A stretch of DNA of 39,451 nucleotides from Henriciella sp. (GTDB lineage: Bacteria; Pseudomonadota; Alphaproteobacteria; Caulobacterales; Hyphomonadaceae). The position numbers and the translations under genes are program-made. Below are positions 25,605 through 34,622 of the stretch, one piece after another. The notes under the pieces are model-generated. The model searched no databases and was not told where the DNA came from. It was given only the letters and a program-made list of their open reading frames with translations. The number at the start of each line of letters is the position of its first letter. Positions within the stretch are counted from its first letter, which is position 1. Where the stretch lies: the NCBI GenBank assembly GCA_017642885.1, contig JAEPOM010000021.1, positions 23,804-63,254 of the forward strand. The letters are read 5' to 3'.

Positions 25605-27686
25605 GGACGATGCTTCGCGTGCGCCGTCGGCTTGGGTAAGCTCAAGGCCGTCAGGCGGAGAATGATATGCTGCGTTCGGTAACACTGGCTCGAAACGCTG
25701 GCCGAGGGCAAAGCCCGCATACCAGCTAAGCTCAGTGTTGATCTTGAAAAGCTGGTTGGCCGGTTTTCTGAAATTGTGGGGTTCATTGCTCGCCTGATAG
25801 AGCGCCGTTGGTGTGCCAGTCGAGCGAACGCCGCGATACATCAGGATCGACTGGGTCGGTGGCACGCGTCTATCATCCTCCCCGACGAAGAAGACCGTCG
25901 GCGTCGTCACGCGCCAGACATTGCGCAGCGGCGAGTCTTGGGCGTACCGGCTCCGCGGGGCATCGCGCTGCCAGGGCGTGCCCCCAAAGATGAATTGCCG
26001 GGCAAAGCGGGAATCGCTCTCACCATGCATGGACAGCCAGTCCGACGCGCCGGCCCCGGAAGATGCAACTTTGAACCTATCCGTATGCGTGATGAGCTTG
26101 TTGACCATGTGTCCGCCCGCGCTCCATCCCATCGTGATCAGACGGTCAGGATCAGCCAGCCCTCGATCCACCAGTGCATCAATCCCGTCGATGACATCGT
26201 GATGGGCGTTGCGGAAATAACGACCAACCATGTCGCGCATGAAACGATCGCCATATCCTGTGCCGCCGCGATGGTTGGGCAACAGCACCATATACCCCTG
26301 ACCCGCCAGGACCGGCAGGTAGTTCGAAGCGAACCAGGTACCGAACCGCGCCGAGGCTTGAGGGCCGCCATGTGTAATCGTGACAAGCGGGTAGCGTTTT
26401 CCTTCTTCATACCCAATCGGATAAACGAGCAGGCCTTCTATGCGTGCGCCCCAGCGTCCGCGCCAGCTCACCTGCGCTTGTCTCGGAGTGAGAAAAGTAT
26501 CAGGCCAGTGCGAATACTCTGACGTGATGGGCTGAAACCCTTCGCTCTCGTCACTCATGATCTGGAACTCGCCCGGGCTCGCAGCCGTCTCGATACGCGC
26601 AATGTGCGTATCGTTGCGTGGGTCGTAGGACCAGCTCGCGACGCTCTGATCGCCGTCAGTGAGTTGGCGCAGCGTCTCGGAGCTCAAATGATAGTGATAG
26701 AGGTTCGCGCGAAGTCCGGTATTGCCCAGAACGAACACGCCTTCGCCCGATTGATCCCAGGCGAAACTGAGCGCCTCCATAGCCATTCGAGGGAGTAAGC
26801 GTTCTGGTTCGCGATCTGCGGTTTTGATGAAGACTTTTGGCTCATAGAAAGGCTCACCATCTTCGTTGACAGTGGCGATATAGGCGAGGGACCTTCCGTC
26901 TGGAGAGAGCTGCGGCTCAGCTTCGCCATGCGCGTTCGCCGTCCACCGAACAGACTGGTTGTCATCGCGATGATTCACAAAGACGTCGCCGCGATACACC
27001 GAGTCGAAACGATGATCCGGTACGCGGGAATAGGTGAGGGCGGCGCCATTGCCGGAGACAGCAACCTGCCGAATGGAAAACTCGCCCGAAACGACCGAAC
27101 GCGCTGCTTGATCGCCAAGGTCGAAATACCAGATCTCGCGATTGGCGTTGGCTTCGAAAGGCGGGATCACCCAGCCATCAGCGAGCAGTGCACGATCGCT
27201 TACTGGCTGTTGTTGAGCCGAGACGAAGTAGAAACCGGACCCATCCGGCATCCACTCTACGTCGAGAATGGCTTCTTCGTGCGCGGTGAGTTGGGTCTGC
27301 TCATCACGCTCCAAATGATAGAAGTAAGCCTGGCGTTTCCTATCGCCGGAAGGCGCAGCCTCCGGGGCTTTCAGGAAAACAAAGCCGCTACTATCCGGAT
27401 GCCACCAGACCCGGCTGTCTGATACATCAGCTTCCGAGAGCGCCGGGATGTCGACGAGCGCGCCACTGGCGCGGTCAATAATTTTGAGTTCGTTGATAAT
27501 CTTGTTTTCGGCCCAAAGTGTCGACGAGCGCAGATAGGCGAAATAGCGGCCATCCGGCGACAGAGCCCCGTCAGAAAGTCGCGGGATCTCGATCATATCA
27601 ACCGGCGACATTGGTCGCGGCTCAGCGTCGGCGCGGACGCCGAACAGACTTGCAACCAAAATCAGGAATAAAACGGCGCGGGTCAT
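25596..27686 (-). CDS. Secreted S9-family prolyl oligopeptidase/acylaminoacyl peptidase
   Basis: A 696-residue serine peptidase. Residues 1-21 are a signal peptide (MTRAVLFLILVASLFGVRADA), so it is exported. Residues about 25-410 form a beta-propeller with WD40-like strands (LSPDGRYFAYLRS, LSPDGRSLAYIA). The alpha/beta-hydrolase catalytic domain follows, with Ser522 in GWSAGG, an Asp in VGEDDRRVPP (residues 604-605) and a His in NEPHNFRKPAN. It would cleave oligopeptides in the periplasm. It converges on the monooxygenase gene with a 9-bp overlap, and the upstream gene yqgE is on the same strand 55 bp away. Confidence 0.92.
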   Translation of the reverse strand: MTRAVLFLILVASLFGVRADAEPRPMSPVDMIEIPRLSDGALSPDGRYFAYLRSSTLWAENKIINELKIIDRASGALVDIPALSEADVSDSRVWWHPDSSGFVFLKAPEAAPSGDRKRQAYFYHLERDEQTQLTAHEEAILDVEWMPDGSGFYFVSAQQQPVSDRALLADGWVIPPFEANANREIWYFDLGDQAARSVVSGEFSIRQVAVSGNGAALTYSRVPDHRFDSVYRGDVFVNHRDDNQSVRWTANAHGEAEPQLSPDGRSLAYIATVNEDGEPFYEPKVFIKTADREPERLLPRMAMEALSFAWDQSGEGVFVLGNTGLRANLYHYHLSSETLRQLTDGDQSVASWSYDPRNDTHIARIETAASPGEFQIMSDESEGFQPITSEYSHWPDTFLTPRQAQVSWRGRWGARIEGLLVYPIGYEEGKRYPLVTITHGGPQASARFGTWFASNYLPVLAGQGYMVLLPNHRGGTGYGDRFMRDMVGRYFRNAHHDVIDGIDALVDRGLADPDRLITMGWSAGGHMVNKLITHTDRFKVASSGAGASDWLSMHGESDSRFARQFIFGGTPWQRDAPRSRYAQDSPLRNVWRVTTPTVFFVGEDDRRVPPTQSILMYRGVRSTGTPTALYQASNEPHNFRKPANQLFKINTELSWYAGFALGQRFEPVLPNAAYHSPPDGLELTQADGAREASSSP

Positions 27687-27741
27687 GAGTTGGATGTAGC
27701 AATTGCGCAGCCGGCGGCAAACCCAAACGCAGTCTATTCAC

Positions 27742-28299
27742 TCAAGCGTTACCACCGGTCATGTGTAGATGTGCCGGATCAATTCCCAGCAAGCCTAGGG
27801 TGAGTTCCCACTTCTTTGAATGCGCGTCCCCGAAAATAATGTCGGGATGCGGCTCTGCGATCAGCCACGCATGCTCGCTAAGCTCATTCTCCAGCTGCCC
27901 GGGGCCCCAGCCCGAATAGCCAAGCGTCATGGTTGCCAGTTTTGGCGCACCTTCCGAAGCGAGCGCGCGTAACACGTCACGTGTGGCCGTCATTGAATAG
28001 TCCGAGGCCACTTCGACGGTCGCGTTGTCGCTAAAATAGTCATTGGAATGGACAACAAACCCGCGATCGGTGCCGACCGGTCCGCCATTCAGCACGTATG
28101 CATCGGGGACCTGTATATCCTGTTCGATATCCAGTTGGCTGAGCAATTCGGGCAGGGTGAGGTCATCAATCGGCTTGTTCAGCACAAGACCCATCGTGTA
28201 ATCGTCGCTGTGTGCACAGATGAGAACCACGGAACGCGAGAATCGGGGGTCGCCGATCCCGGGCATCGCCACAAGTAGTTTTCCGGTCAGATCCTGCAC
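27742..28299 (-). CDS. yqgE: YqgE/AlgH-family protein
   Basis: A 185-residue UPF0301 protein, matching the family length of about 185. The start is a GTG at 28299 with GAGGAG 6 bp upstream; a longer reading from 28401 would add 34 residues with no site and no homology. The protein opens with LTGKLLVAMPGIGDPRFSRSVV, the standard YqgE beginning, and has TMGLVLNKPI, YVLNGGPVG, and LGYSGWGPGQLENEL, all family blocks. The family's biochemical role is not settled. It is divergent from a peroxiredoxin gene. Confidence 0.93.
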   Translation of the reverse strand: MQDLTGKLLVAMPGIGDPRFSRSVVLICAHSDDYTMGLVLNKPIDDLTLPELLSQLDIEQDIQVPDAYVLNGGPVGTDRGFVVHSNDYFSDNATVEVASDYSMTATRDVLRALASEGAPKLATMTLGYSGWGPGQLENELSEHAWLIAEPHPDIIFGDAHSKKWELTLGLLGIDPAHLHMTGGNA

Positions 28300-28416
28300 T
28301 CTACGCTCCTCAATAAACTCCGACGCTATCCAACCCGATGAATTTGGCAAGCTTTTGTCATTGCGAGGTTCTAGAAGGGGCCTATGTATGGCTGCAGACA
28401 CAGAGGAGAACTTTCA

Positions 28417-28899
28417 ATGAGCATTTCTGTCGGCGACAAATTGCCAGAATCTACTTTCATGGAAATGACCGCAAACGGCCCAGAGCCGCGCAGCACAGAG
28501 GACGTCTTTGCCGGTAAAAAGATTGCCCTTTTTGCGGTCCCCGGCGCCTATACGCCAACCTGCTCAGCCAAGCACCTACCTGGATTTGTTGAGCGTCAGG
28601 GCGATCTTGCAGCAAAAGGCGTGGACGAGATTGTTTGTACATCCGTCAATGACGTGTTCGTCATGGGCGCCTGGTCATCTGACAATGGCGCAGACGGCAA
28701 GGTCCGTATGCTCGCGGATGGCAATGGCGCCTTCGCAGCGGCACTGGGCCTTGAAATGGACGCAAGCGGCTTCGGAATGGGGCAGAGATCGCAGCGCTAT
28801 TCCATGCTGGTTGAAGACGGCACCGTGAAAGAGCTGAACGTTGAGCAAGGCGGCGGCTTTGAGGTTTCCAGCGCGGACTATCTGCTGGGACAACTCTAG
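28417..28899 (+). CDS. Peroxiredoxin (PrxII/AHP1 type)
   Basis: A 160-residue peroxidase reducing hydroperoxides through Cys49 in PGAYTPTCS, the peroxidatic cysteine motif of the PrxII/Prx5 group. The domain is complete (GDKLPESTF at the start, VEQGGGFEVSSADYLL at the end), and a second Cys lies in VDEIVCTSVNDVFVM. The start at 28417 is chosen for GAGGAG at 28403-28408. The partner is probably glutaredoxin or thioredoxin. It is divergent from yqgE and ends at its own hairpin terminator. Confidence 0.93.
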   Translation: MSISVGDKLPESTFMEMTANGPEPRSTEDVFAGKKIALFAVPGAYTPTCSAKHLPGFVERQGDLAAKGVDEIVCTSVNDVFVMGAWSSDNGADGKVRMLADGNGAFAAALGLEMDASGFGMGQRSQRYSMLVEDGTVKELNVEQGGGFEVSSADYLLGQL

Positions 28900-28962
28900 G
28901 CGCTTCACCCAGCCTGTTCCAAAGTAAAACAGTCACTCAGACTTTCGTAACGGAATCGAGGG

Positions 28963-28998
28963 AAAACAGCGTGTTTCTATGGGAAATGCGCTGTTTTT
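28963..28998 (+). terminator. Intrinsic terminator after peroxiredoxin gene
   Basis: AAAACAGCG (28963-28971) pairs with CGCTGTTTT (28989-28997), and one further T follows. The loop is 17 bases. It lies 64 bp after the peroxiredoxin stop and before the SPFH gene, so it separates the two transcripts. Confidence 0.6.
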
Positions 28999-29071
28999 CG
29001 ATGAATTATTATTGAAAAACGACAAATTCCTTCCCATGTGAACAAGGGTTCAGATCAGGGAGGACCATACA

Positions 29072-30034
29072 ATGGAACAAAGTCTAATCGTCCTAGGCCT
29101 TTTGGCTGTCGCGGGATTGGTGCTGATTACATCAGCGGTCAAAGTCGTGCCGCAAGGTTTCAATTTCACAGTTGAGAATTTCGGGCGCTATACTCGGACG
29201 CTAGGCCCGGGACTGCATTTCATCATGCCGTTCTACCAACGGGTCGGGCGTAAGATGAATATGATGGAATCGGTGCTGGACATCCCCACGCAGGAAGTCA
29301 TCACGCGGGACAACGCGCAGGTATCCTGTGACGCAGTCGTGTTTATCCAGGTCGTCGACCCGGTTTCGGCAGCGTACGAGGTCAACAATCTCGAAAACGC
29401 CATCGAGAACCTGTCGCTCACCAATATCCGTACCGTGGTCGGGTCCATGGACCTCGACGAGGTTCTGTCCAATCGCGATGACATCAACGCGCGACTATTG
29501 TCCGTCGTCGACGCCGCAACCAATCCTTGGGGCGTGAAAGTCACCCGGATCGAGATTGCCGACTTGTCGCCACCGGCCGACATTACTGAGGCTATGGCCC
29601 GTCAGATGAAGGCTGAGCGCCTGAAGCGGGCGGAAATTCTAACCGCTGAAGGTGACAAACAGTCTGCCATTTTGAAGGCGGAAGGTTTGAAACAGTCTCA
29701 GATCCTTGAAGCAGAAGGTCGCCGTGAAGCCGCATTTCGCGATGCTGAAGCGCGCGAACGTGAAGGCGAAGCCGAAGCGAAAGCCACGGCATTCGTGTCG
29801 GAAGCCATCGCCAAGGGTGACGTCAACGCGATCAACTACTTCCTAGGACAGCAATATGTCACAGCGTTTGAGAAGCTTGCTTCCGCAGGCGGCAACAAAA
29901 CGGTGATTATCCCGGCTGAGTTTAGCTCAATCATCGGCACCATTGAGGGTATTCGCGGCCTCACAGATGCGGCCAAGGAGAGCAGTTCACGCGGGGGTCG
30001 GACAGCCGTTCCGCCGGCCGGGAACAGAGACTAG
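29072..30034 (+). CDS. SPFH/band-7 membrane protein (QmcA/stomatin-like)
   Basis: A 320-residue membrane-anchored SPFH protein. An N-terminal transmembrane helix (about residues 3-25) precedes the band-7 domain VVPQGFNFTVENFGRYTRTLGPGLHFIMPF, with VLDIPTQEVITRDNAQVSCDAVVFI. A long charged coiled coil (about 175-255, EAEGRREAAFRDAEAREREGEAEAK) leads to a C-terminal EFSSIIGTIEGI segment. Such proteins form large oligomeric membrane assemblies. It has a GGGAGG site before the ATG, and an NfeD gene follows 9 bp downstream, the usual SPFH-NfeD operon. Confidence 0.93.
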   Translation: MEQSLIVLGLLAVAGLVLITSAVKVVPQGFNFTVENFGRYTRTLGPGLHFIMPFYQRVGRKMNMMESVLDIPTQEVITRDNAQVSCDAVVFIQVVDPVSAAYEVNNLENAIENLSLTNIRTVVGSMDLDEVLSNRDDINARLLSVVDAATNPWGVKVTRIEIADLSPPADITEAMARQMKAERLKRAEILTAEGDKQSAILKAEGLKQSQILEAEGRREAAFRDAEAREREGEAEAKATAFVSEAIAKGDVNAINYFLGQQYVTAFEKLASAGGNKTVIIPAEFSSIIGTIEGIRGLTDAAKESSSRGGRTAVPPAGNRD

Positions 30035-30043
30035 GGGACCGCT

Positions 30044-30517
30044 ATGGAAGGCTTAGACTTCGCTCTTTGGCCACCGACAGCCTGGCATTGGCTGGCTGTC
30101 GGGCTCATCCTCCTCTCGCTTGAGATGATGCTTGGCACGTTCGATCTGCTGTGGGTCTCGATCGCAGCCGGTCTGACATCCGCGTTCACGGCGATTGCGC
30201 CCGATGGAATAGCAGGATGGCAGGGACAGCTCGTGTTCTTCGCCATCGCCTCAACCGCCTTGTTCATCATGGGCCGGACCTTGTTCCGTCGGATGAGAGA
30301 AAACGTCGAAGAACATCCGACGCTCAACAAGCGTATGGCGGGAACCCTCGGACAGCGAGCCGTGGTTTCTGAGGACTTCACTGGCGGTATTGGCCGCGTT
30401 AAACTCGGTGACACAGTTTGGTCGGCACAAAGCACGGATGGCGCAAACCTCGCCTCCGGTGCGGCGGTGATCGTCGAAGCGACTGAGGGAAACACGTTAA
30501 TGGTGAAACCCGCCTAA
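30044..30517 (+). CDS. NfeD-like membrane protein
   Basis: A 157-residue protein with two to three N-terminal transmembrane helices (about 10-75) and a C-terminal OB-fold domain (GQRAVVSEDFTGGIGRVKLGDTVWSAQ) with the conserved G.GRV.LGD pattern of short NfeD proteins (NfeD1b class). It pairs with the SPFH protein encoded just upstream. The partners are thought to organise membrane microdomains. It ends at a G+C-rich terminator. Confidence 0.9.
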   Translation: MEGLDFALWPPTAWHWLAVGLILLSLEMMLGTFDLLWVSIAAGLTSAFTAIAPDGIAGWQGQLVFFAIASTALFIMGRTLFRRMRENVEEHPTLNKRMAGTLGQRAVVSEDFTGGIGRVKLGDTVWSAQSTDGANLASGAAVIVEATEGNTLMVKPA

Positions 30518-30540
30518 CGGCAAATCCCTGAAACAATTGG

Positions 30541-30570
30541 AAAAGCCGCCCCCTCAAGGGCGGTTTTCTT
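30541..30570 (+). terminator. Intrinsic terminator after nfeD
   Basis: CCGCCC (30546-30551) pairs with GGGCGG (30558-30563), with flanking AAAA and TTTT that extend the stem around one unpaired G, then CTTG. It lies 24 bp after the nfeD stop and ends the SPFH-NfeD transcript. Confidence 0.75.
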
Positions 30571-30670
30571 GTATTTGAGAGCTTTTCCGGTCCCGAGACC
30601 TACAGATCGTTTAACGGTTGAAACCCGTTGCTCGACCAGTATCAATGATCACAAACTCGGGGGAGAGATC

Positions 30671-32230
30671 ATGTATCGAATTTGGAGTCTGGCCGCGCTG
30701 CTGATCCTGGCGGGGTGTGCGCACGTGTCCCCGGCGTCTCAACCCGATGCTTGCGCAGCCGATATGGGTGAGTTCAACCCGTCTCGCGATGTTTTTATCG
30801 GCCATTTTGACAGCAAGCCGGATGTCGATGATCTGCACACGATCGCGGCTGTAGGATCATTGCTCAAGCATCCGGATTTCGCGTGTGTGGAGGCTGTTGG
30901 TGTTGCAGGCGCATATGGCACGCAGGGGGGCGAATACATTGCATCGTCAGCGTTGTTCGATCTGGCGTTTGGAGAACGCTGGTTGGACGGGCATGCAGAC
31001 CGTGAGGCAACCGTAGGGCTTCAGGCAGACCTCATCACGGACACTCTGACACGCGGCGGCGACGTCTGGATCATGATTGCCGGGCAGGCTGATATTGCCG
31101 CTGATGCACTGATCCTTGCGATGCAGGAACAGCCGGACCTGCCCTACAAAATGCATCTTCACCTGATCCAGCATAGCGACTGGAACGAAAGCGTGACGTC
31201 TCCCGAGAAGCTCGCTTTGGTTCAGACCGAGACAGACTATCGCAAAATCCCGGACGGGAATTTTGCGGGCAATGGCTCGCCGGACTATACTGATCCGAAC
31301 GGCGACTTGTGGGCGGAAATCCTCGCCGATCCAGATATCGGATCGCTCTGGGCGGAGGCGAAACGGCTCGCTGATACTCACAACCCGACGGCCGCCTACG
31401 TGAATCCAGCGGTTGCCGCAGGAGGATTCGATTTTTCGGACACCGCCGAAATGGCACACGTGTTTGACTTGCAAGACCTCGGCACGGTCGAAACTTTTTT
31501 TGATTATGCGCTCGGAAAACCCAGTCCGATCTGGCCGGGTGGCGCGCGGGCGGCGCTCGCGCTAACTTATGATGATGCGCTGAACTCGCAATTGGAGAAC
31601 GCGGTGCCGCAGCTCGACGCGGCCGGGTTGAAAGCAACGTTCTATCTCTCGATGGCAGTGCAGGACTTTGCGCAACAGAAAGCGGCCTGGACGGCATTGG
31701 CCGAGGATGGGCATGAACTGGGCAACCACACCATTCATCATCCCTGCCGTGGGTCACTTGCCGGTCGGTCTTGGTTAGCGCCGGAGAACGATCTCGATGC
31801 GTGGTCCAAGGGCAAGCTGCTGGATGAGATCGCGCGGGCCAACGAAATACTCACAGAGATGGATGGGGCGGAAGGGCGGACTTATGCCTATACTTGCGGT
31901 GATACGACCGCAGGTGGAGATAGCTATATCGAGGATCTAAAACCCCTCGTGACGGGGGCTCGCAGTGTGTTGCAGAACGCGCCCTACGATCCGTATTTTG
32001 TCGCGTCTTTCGTCGCCGATCGGACCCCGGCAGCTGAGATGATCGCCTATGTTGATCAACTGATTGCCGAGGAGGCGATTGGCAGCATTACGTTTCACGG
32101 CGTTGGTGGAGATCACCTGTGGGTCACAACTGAGGACCATGCCTTGCTTCTGGATTATCTGAAGCAGCGCTCAGGCGATGTTCGGGTCGCGCCCTTGCGG
32201 GATATTCTTGAGGCAAAGCGCGCCAACTAG
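30671..32230 (+). CDS. Lipoprotein fusing a nucleoside-hydrolase-like domain to a polysaccharide deacetylase
   Basis: A 519-residue lipoprotein: signal peptide with lipobox LAGC, lipidated Cys16. The start at 30671 is chosen for GGGAGAGATC before the ATG. The N-terminal half (about 35-280) has DVDDLHTIAAVGSLL and GDVWIMIAGQADIAADALI, resembling nucleoside-hydrolase/DUF1593-type domains. The C-terminal half (about 290-510) is a NodB-type deacetylase: LTYDD (Asp301-Asp302), LDAAGLKATFYLS, and GHELGNHTIHH with His353 and His357 completing the likely metal triad. It should be an envelope enzyme acting on N-acetylated glycan. It is unusual to see both domains in one chain. The upstream gene ends at a terminator, so it has its own promoter. 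Confidence 0.82.
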   Translation: MYRIWSLAALLILAGCAHVSPASQPDACAADMGEFNPSRDVFIGHFDSKPDVDDLHTIAAVGSLLKHPDFACVEAVGVAGAYGTQGGEYIASSALFDLAFGERWLDGHADREATVGLQADLITDTLTRGGDVWIMIAGQADIAADALILAMQEQPDLPYKMHLHLIQHSDWNESVTSPEKLALVQTETDYRKIPDGNFAGNGSPDYTDPNGDLWAEILADPDIGSLWAEAKRLADTHNPTAAYVNPAVAAGGFDFSDTAEMAHVFDLQDLGTVETFFDYALGKPSPIWPGGARAALALTYDDALNSQLENAVPQLDAAGLKATFYLSMAVQDFAQQKAAWTALAEDGHELGNHTIHHPCRGSLAGRSWLAPENDLDAWSKGKLLDEIARANEILTEMDGAEGRTYAYTCGDTTAGGDSYIEDLKPLVTGARSVLQNAPYDPYFVASFVADRTPAAEMIAYVDQLIAEEAIGSITFHGVGGDHLWVTTEDHALLLDYLKQRSGDVRVAPLRDILEAKRAN

Positions 32231-32264
32231 CGCTGGGGACGCGCCGGTCGACGCAGGCGGAGCC

Positions 32265-33392
32265 TTAATCCTGCAGGGCCGCCTTGAAGCCCCAACCCCC
32301 GAATGACTCAGAGACAGCCGCGATGATTTCATTCTCGCCCGCCTTGAGGTGGAGCGCGATACTGTCTTCCAGAGAGATTGTTCCAAGGAAGCGATGGTCG
32401 CGGGAGCGCCATTGGGCATTTCCAAAGAAGACAAGCTCGCCATTCACGAACAGCCGGACGCGGTCAGAGTAGCCAAAACGAAGCATGCGGTTCTCGGCGG
32501 TTTCGGCATCTAGCGTCATCCGGACGAACACAGTGTTCTTTCCATCCTCAATCGCGGTCGTACGAGCCAGGTTTGCGATCCCGTCGGACTCCACACCCAA
32601 ATCAACCCATCGGTCCGACGGCATATGTGCGTCCGCCAGCGTGTAAGTGGAACTGATCGTCTCTTCCTTGAATGGCGCGGACACTTCGAAAGACTGGACG
32701 AGTCCATCCTCAAGCGCTGCGGTATCTGCTGGCGAACCGATGATTGCATCTTCTGAAGTCGCGGCGCGTACGACGACATTAGAGATATAGGCGCCGGTGT
32801 CATTGATGCCGCCGCGATCAGATGCGTAAATCGAGAAGTTTCCCGCCTCACTCTCGCTGCGAAGATCCGGCACGTGAATGAGCGGCGTTGTCATGTCGCC
32901 CACGAAGATATCGGCGCGGTCCCCAATGGCTACGATACGGACCTTGATCCAGGTTTGGGCCGGAAGCTCGGTCGCCACAGCCTCGTTTGGTCCGGCGTGA
33001 AGCTGCCAGGTGCTCGCGCCATTGATCACGCCCATATACTGGGTCGCATCCGGTTGTCCCGATTGATGGGGGCGGGTGTAGAACTGCTCGCGATTGCCGG
33101 TTTCGAGATTATCGCGGAATCGCACGCCTATGAATCCTGAAGGGTGGGTTGCGGCATAGTCGTATTCGATCACCATGTCCCCAAGATCGATATCTTGAAG
33201 TCCGGCAAAATTCCGACCTAAGTAGAGCGCGGTTCGTCCCATATAGTCGTCGACGCGCGCTTCGCTGCCGTCAAAGTCGCCGGTCGTCCAGGTCTTGCCT
33301 TCGAACTCCACCTCTGCGGCGCTTGCAAGTGAGGGGATTGCGCAGATGAGCAGGCCGGCAAGCGCAGCCGGTTTCAGGACGTGTTTGAACAT
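32265..33392 (-). CDS. Secreted beta-rich protein (concanavalin-A-like domain plus C-terminal beta domain)
   Basis: A 375-residue exported protein with a clear signal peptide (MFKHVLKPAALAGLLICAIPSLASA). The first half (about 30-210) has the alternating-strand pattern of a concanavalin-A-like/DUF1080-type domain (GFIGVRFRDN, WIKVRIVAIGDRADIFVGD, GNFSIYASDRGG). The C-terminal part (about 235-375) has a second beta-sandwich-like unit with VRLFVNGELVFFG and HLKAGENEIIAAVSESFGGWG, like galactose-binding modules. A strong AAAGGAG precedes the ATG. It is divergent from the winged-helix regulator gene. It may bind or degrade polysaccharide, but no catalytic residues are recognised. Confidence 0.7.
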   Translation of the reverse strand: MFKHVLKPAALAGLLICAIPSLASAAEVEFEGKTWTTGDFDGSEARVDDYMGRTALYLGRNFAGLQDIDLGDMVIEYDYAATHPSGFIGVRFRDNLETGNREQFYTRPHQSGQPDATQYMGVINGASTWQLHAGPNEAVATELPAQTWIKVRIVAIGDRADIFVGDMTTPLIHVPDLRSESEAGNFSIYASDRGGINDTGAYISNVVVRAATSEDAIIGSPADTAALEDGLVQSFEVSAPFKEETISSTYTLADAHMPSDRWVDLGVESDGIANLARTTAIEDGKNTVFVRMTLDAETAENRMLRFGYSDRVRLFVNGELVFFGNAQWRSRDHRFLGTISLEDSIALHLKAGENEIIAAVSESFGGWGFKAALQD

Positions 33393-33473
33393 GAGCAGGT
33401 CTCCTTTGTAACATGCTCAGTTGTTCAGGTGCGCGAAACGAGGCAAATAAAGAAAAGCTAAGGAAGCTACAGG

Positions 33474-33490
33474 CTGCGATTTGATCGCAG
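33474..33490. promoter_or_regulatory. CTGCGAT-N3-ATCGCAG palindrome before winged-helix regulator
   Basis: CTGCGATTTGATCGCAG is a perfect 7-bp inverted repeat with a 3-base spacer, 23 bp upstream of the regulator's start codon. It stands in the intergenic region shared with the divergent secreted protein gene. It is a candidate operator, for example of the regulator itself. Confidence 0.45.
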
Positions 33491-33513
33491 ACTCAGCCTA
33501 CGGGAATGGAAGC

Positions 33514-34299
33514 ATGAACATGTCGGATCCCATCCAGATTGCGGAATGGTCCTTTGCACCGGAGACGGGAGTGCTGAGGAATGGTGCCGCATCGACGCGG
33601 CTGGAGCACCGGGCGGCTGCCCTGCTTGAACTTCTGGTTCGTGAGCGCGGGCGTCTCGTCACGCATGAAGAGATACTCGAGAAAGTCTGGGAAGGGCGGA
33701 CCGTCAGCCCAAACAGTGTGGCGGTGGTCATTTCAGATATTCGCCGCGCTTTGGGGGATGATCCGAAAAATCCGAAATTTGTGGAGACCTTGCCTAAGCG
33801 GGGCTACCGGCTCATCGCCGCTCCGGCGGTTGCTTCTGAAGACCTGGTCCCCGTTGAGCAGGCGCGCAGCGTTCCGCTTTTAGCGTTCGCCGCTCTGCCT
33901 TTGATCGCGGTTTTGGTGTTTGCGATGGGGCGGTTTTACAATGCTCAGGCCCCGGAATTGGAGACGCTTAGCGTTCAAGTCAGCGCAGCCGTGAACGAAA
34001 CTGGCGATACGCAATACGACGCCCTCACCGCATCCGTGACGGAGCTTCTGTCAGTCGAACTCGCGCGGCATGAGACGTTGAAAGTATCGACGCGATCGAA
34101 TGCGACGGTCATTATCAGCGGAAAACTGATCCTTTGGGACGGACATCCATCCATGTCGATTCACGCCCAATCTGCTGCATCCGGGGAGATTATCTGGTCT
34201 GGCATGGCAAGCGGCCCTGAAACGCTGTTACCGCGTCAGGTGCGAAGAGAGATTACCGAATTCGCTGAACTGGCTGCAAGCTCAGAGAATGAAAGTTAG
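33514..34299 (+). CDS. Membrane-anchored winged-helix regulator (CadC/ToxR-like)
   Basis: A 261-residue protein. Residues 8-104 form an OmpR-type winged-helix DNA-binding domain (EHRAAALLELLVRERGRLVTHEEILEKVW, then SVAVVISDIRRALGDDPKNPKFVETLPKRGYRL). One transmembrane helix follows (about 119-141), then a periplasmic domain of about 120 residues with beta strands. This is the CadC/ToxR plan: a one-component regulator sensing outside the membrane. There is no phosphoacceptor domain. The start at 33514 follows GGAATGGA; a second in-frame ATG lies two codons in. The divergent secreted protein gene is a possible target. The 3' end overlaps erpA by 4 bp. Confidence 0.86.
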   Translation: MNMSDPIQIAEWSFAPETGVLRNGAASTRLEHRAAALLELLVRERGRLVTHEEILEKVWEGRTVSPNSVAVVISDIRRALGDDPKNPKFVETLPKRGYRLIAAPAVASEDLVPVEQARSVPLLAFAALPLIAVLVFAMGRFYNAQAPELETLSVQVSAAVNETGDTQYDALTASVTELLSVELARHETLKVSTRSNATVIISGKLILWDGHPSMSIHAQSAASGEIIWSGMASGPETLLPRQVRREITEFAELAASSENES

Positions 34300-34622
34300 A
34301 CTGAGAAACTGGTCCCACACCCGCAGCCTGCGGTAGCGTTGGGATTGTTGATCTTGAACGCCGCGCCTATGAGTTCGGTGGAGAAGTCGATTTCGGACCC
34401 GTCCATAAATTCTAGGCTCATCTCGTCGACCAGAACACTGACGCCATTTCGTGTGATGACCAGGTCGTCCTGATTGGCCGTATCGTCGAGATCGAACTTA
34501 TATGAGAATCCAGAGCAGCCGCCGCCTTCAACGGAAACCCTTAAGTAGGACATTTCCGGTTGTTTCTCCAGAATCGCTTTAATGCGCTTCGCAGCCGACT
34601 CAGACAGGGTAATATTGCTCAT
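34296..34622 (-). CDS. erpA: Iron-sulfur cluster insertion protein ErpA (A-type carrier)
   Basis: A 108-residue HesB/IscA/ErpA protein with the three cluster-ligating cysteines C36 (GGGCSGF), C100 and C102 (AGCGCG). It delivers Fe-S clusters to target proteins. The start is set at ATG 34622, whose CAT lies within the same CATG as the divergent dgt ATG, so the two genes begin on top of each other. No good RBS is seen upstream; an in-frame ATG at 34649 would add nine residues. The erpA-dgt divergent arrangement is familiar from other alphaproteobacteria. Confidence 0.93.
   Translation of the reverse strand: MSNITLSESAAKRIKAILEKQPEMSYLRVSVEGGGCSGFSYKFDLDDTANQDDLVITRNGVSVLVDEMSLEFMDGSEIDFSTELIGAAFKINNPNATAGCGCGTSFSV

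Noticed and set aside
34582..34620. Upstream ATG extending dgt by 13 codons
   Set aside because: It would lie inside erpA, has no ribosome site, and the extension is unlike the family N-terminus.
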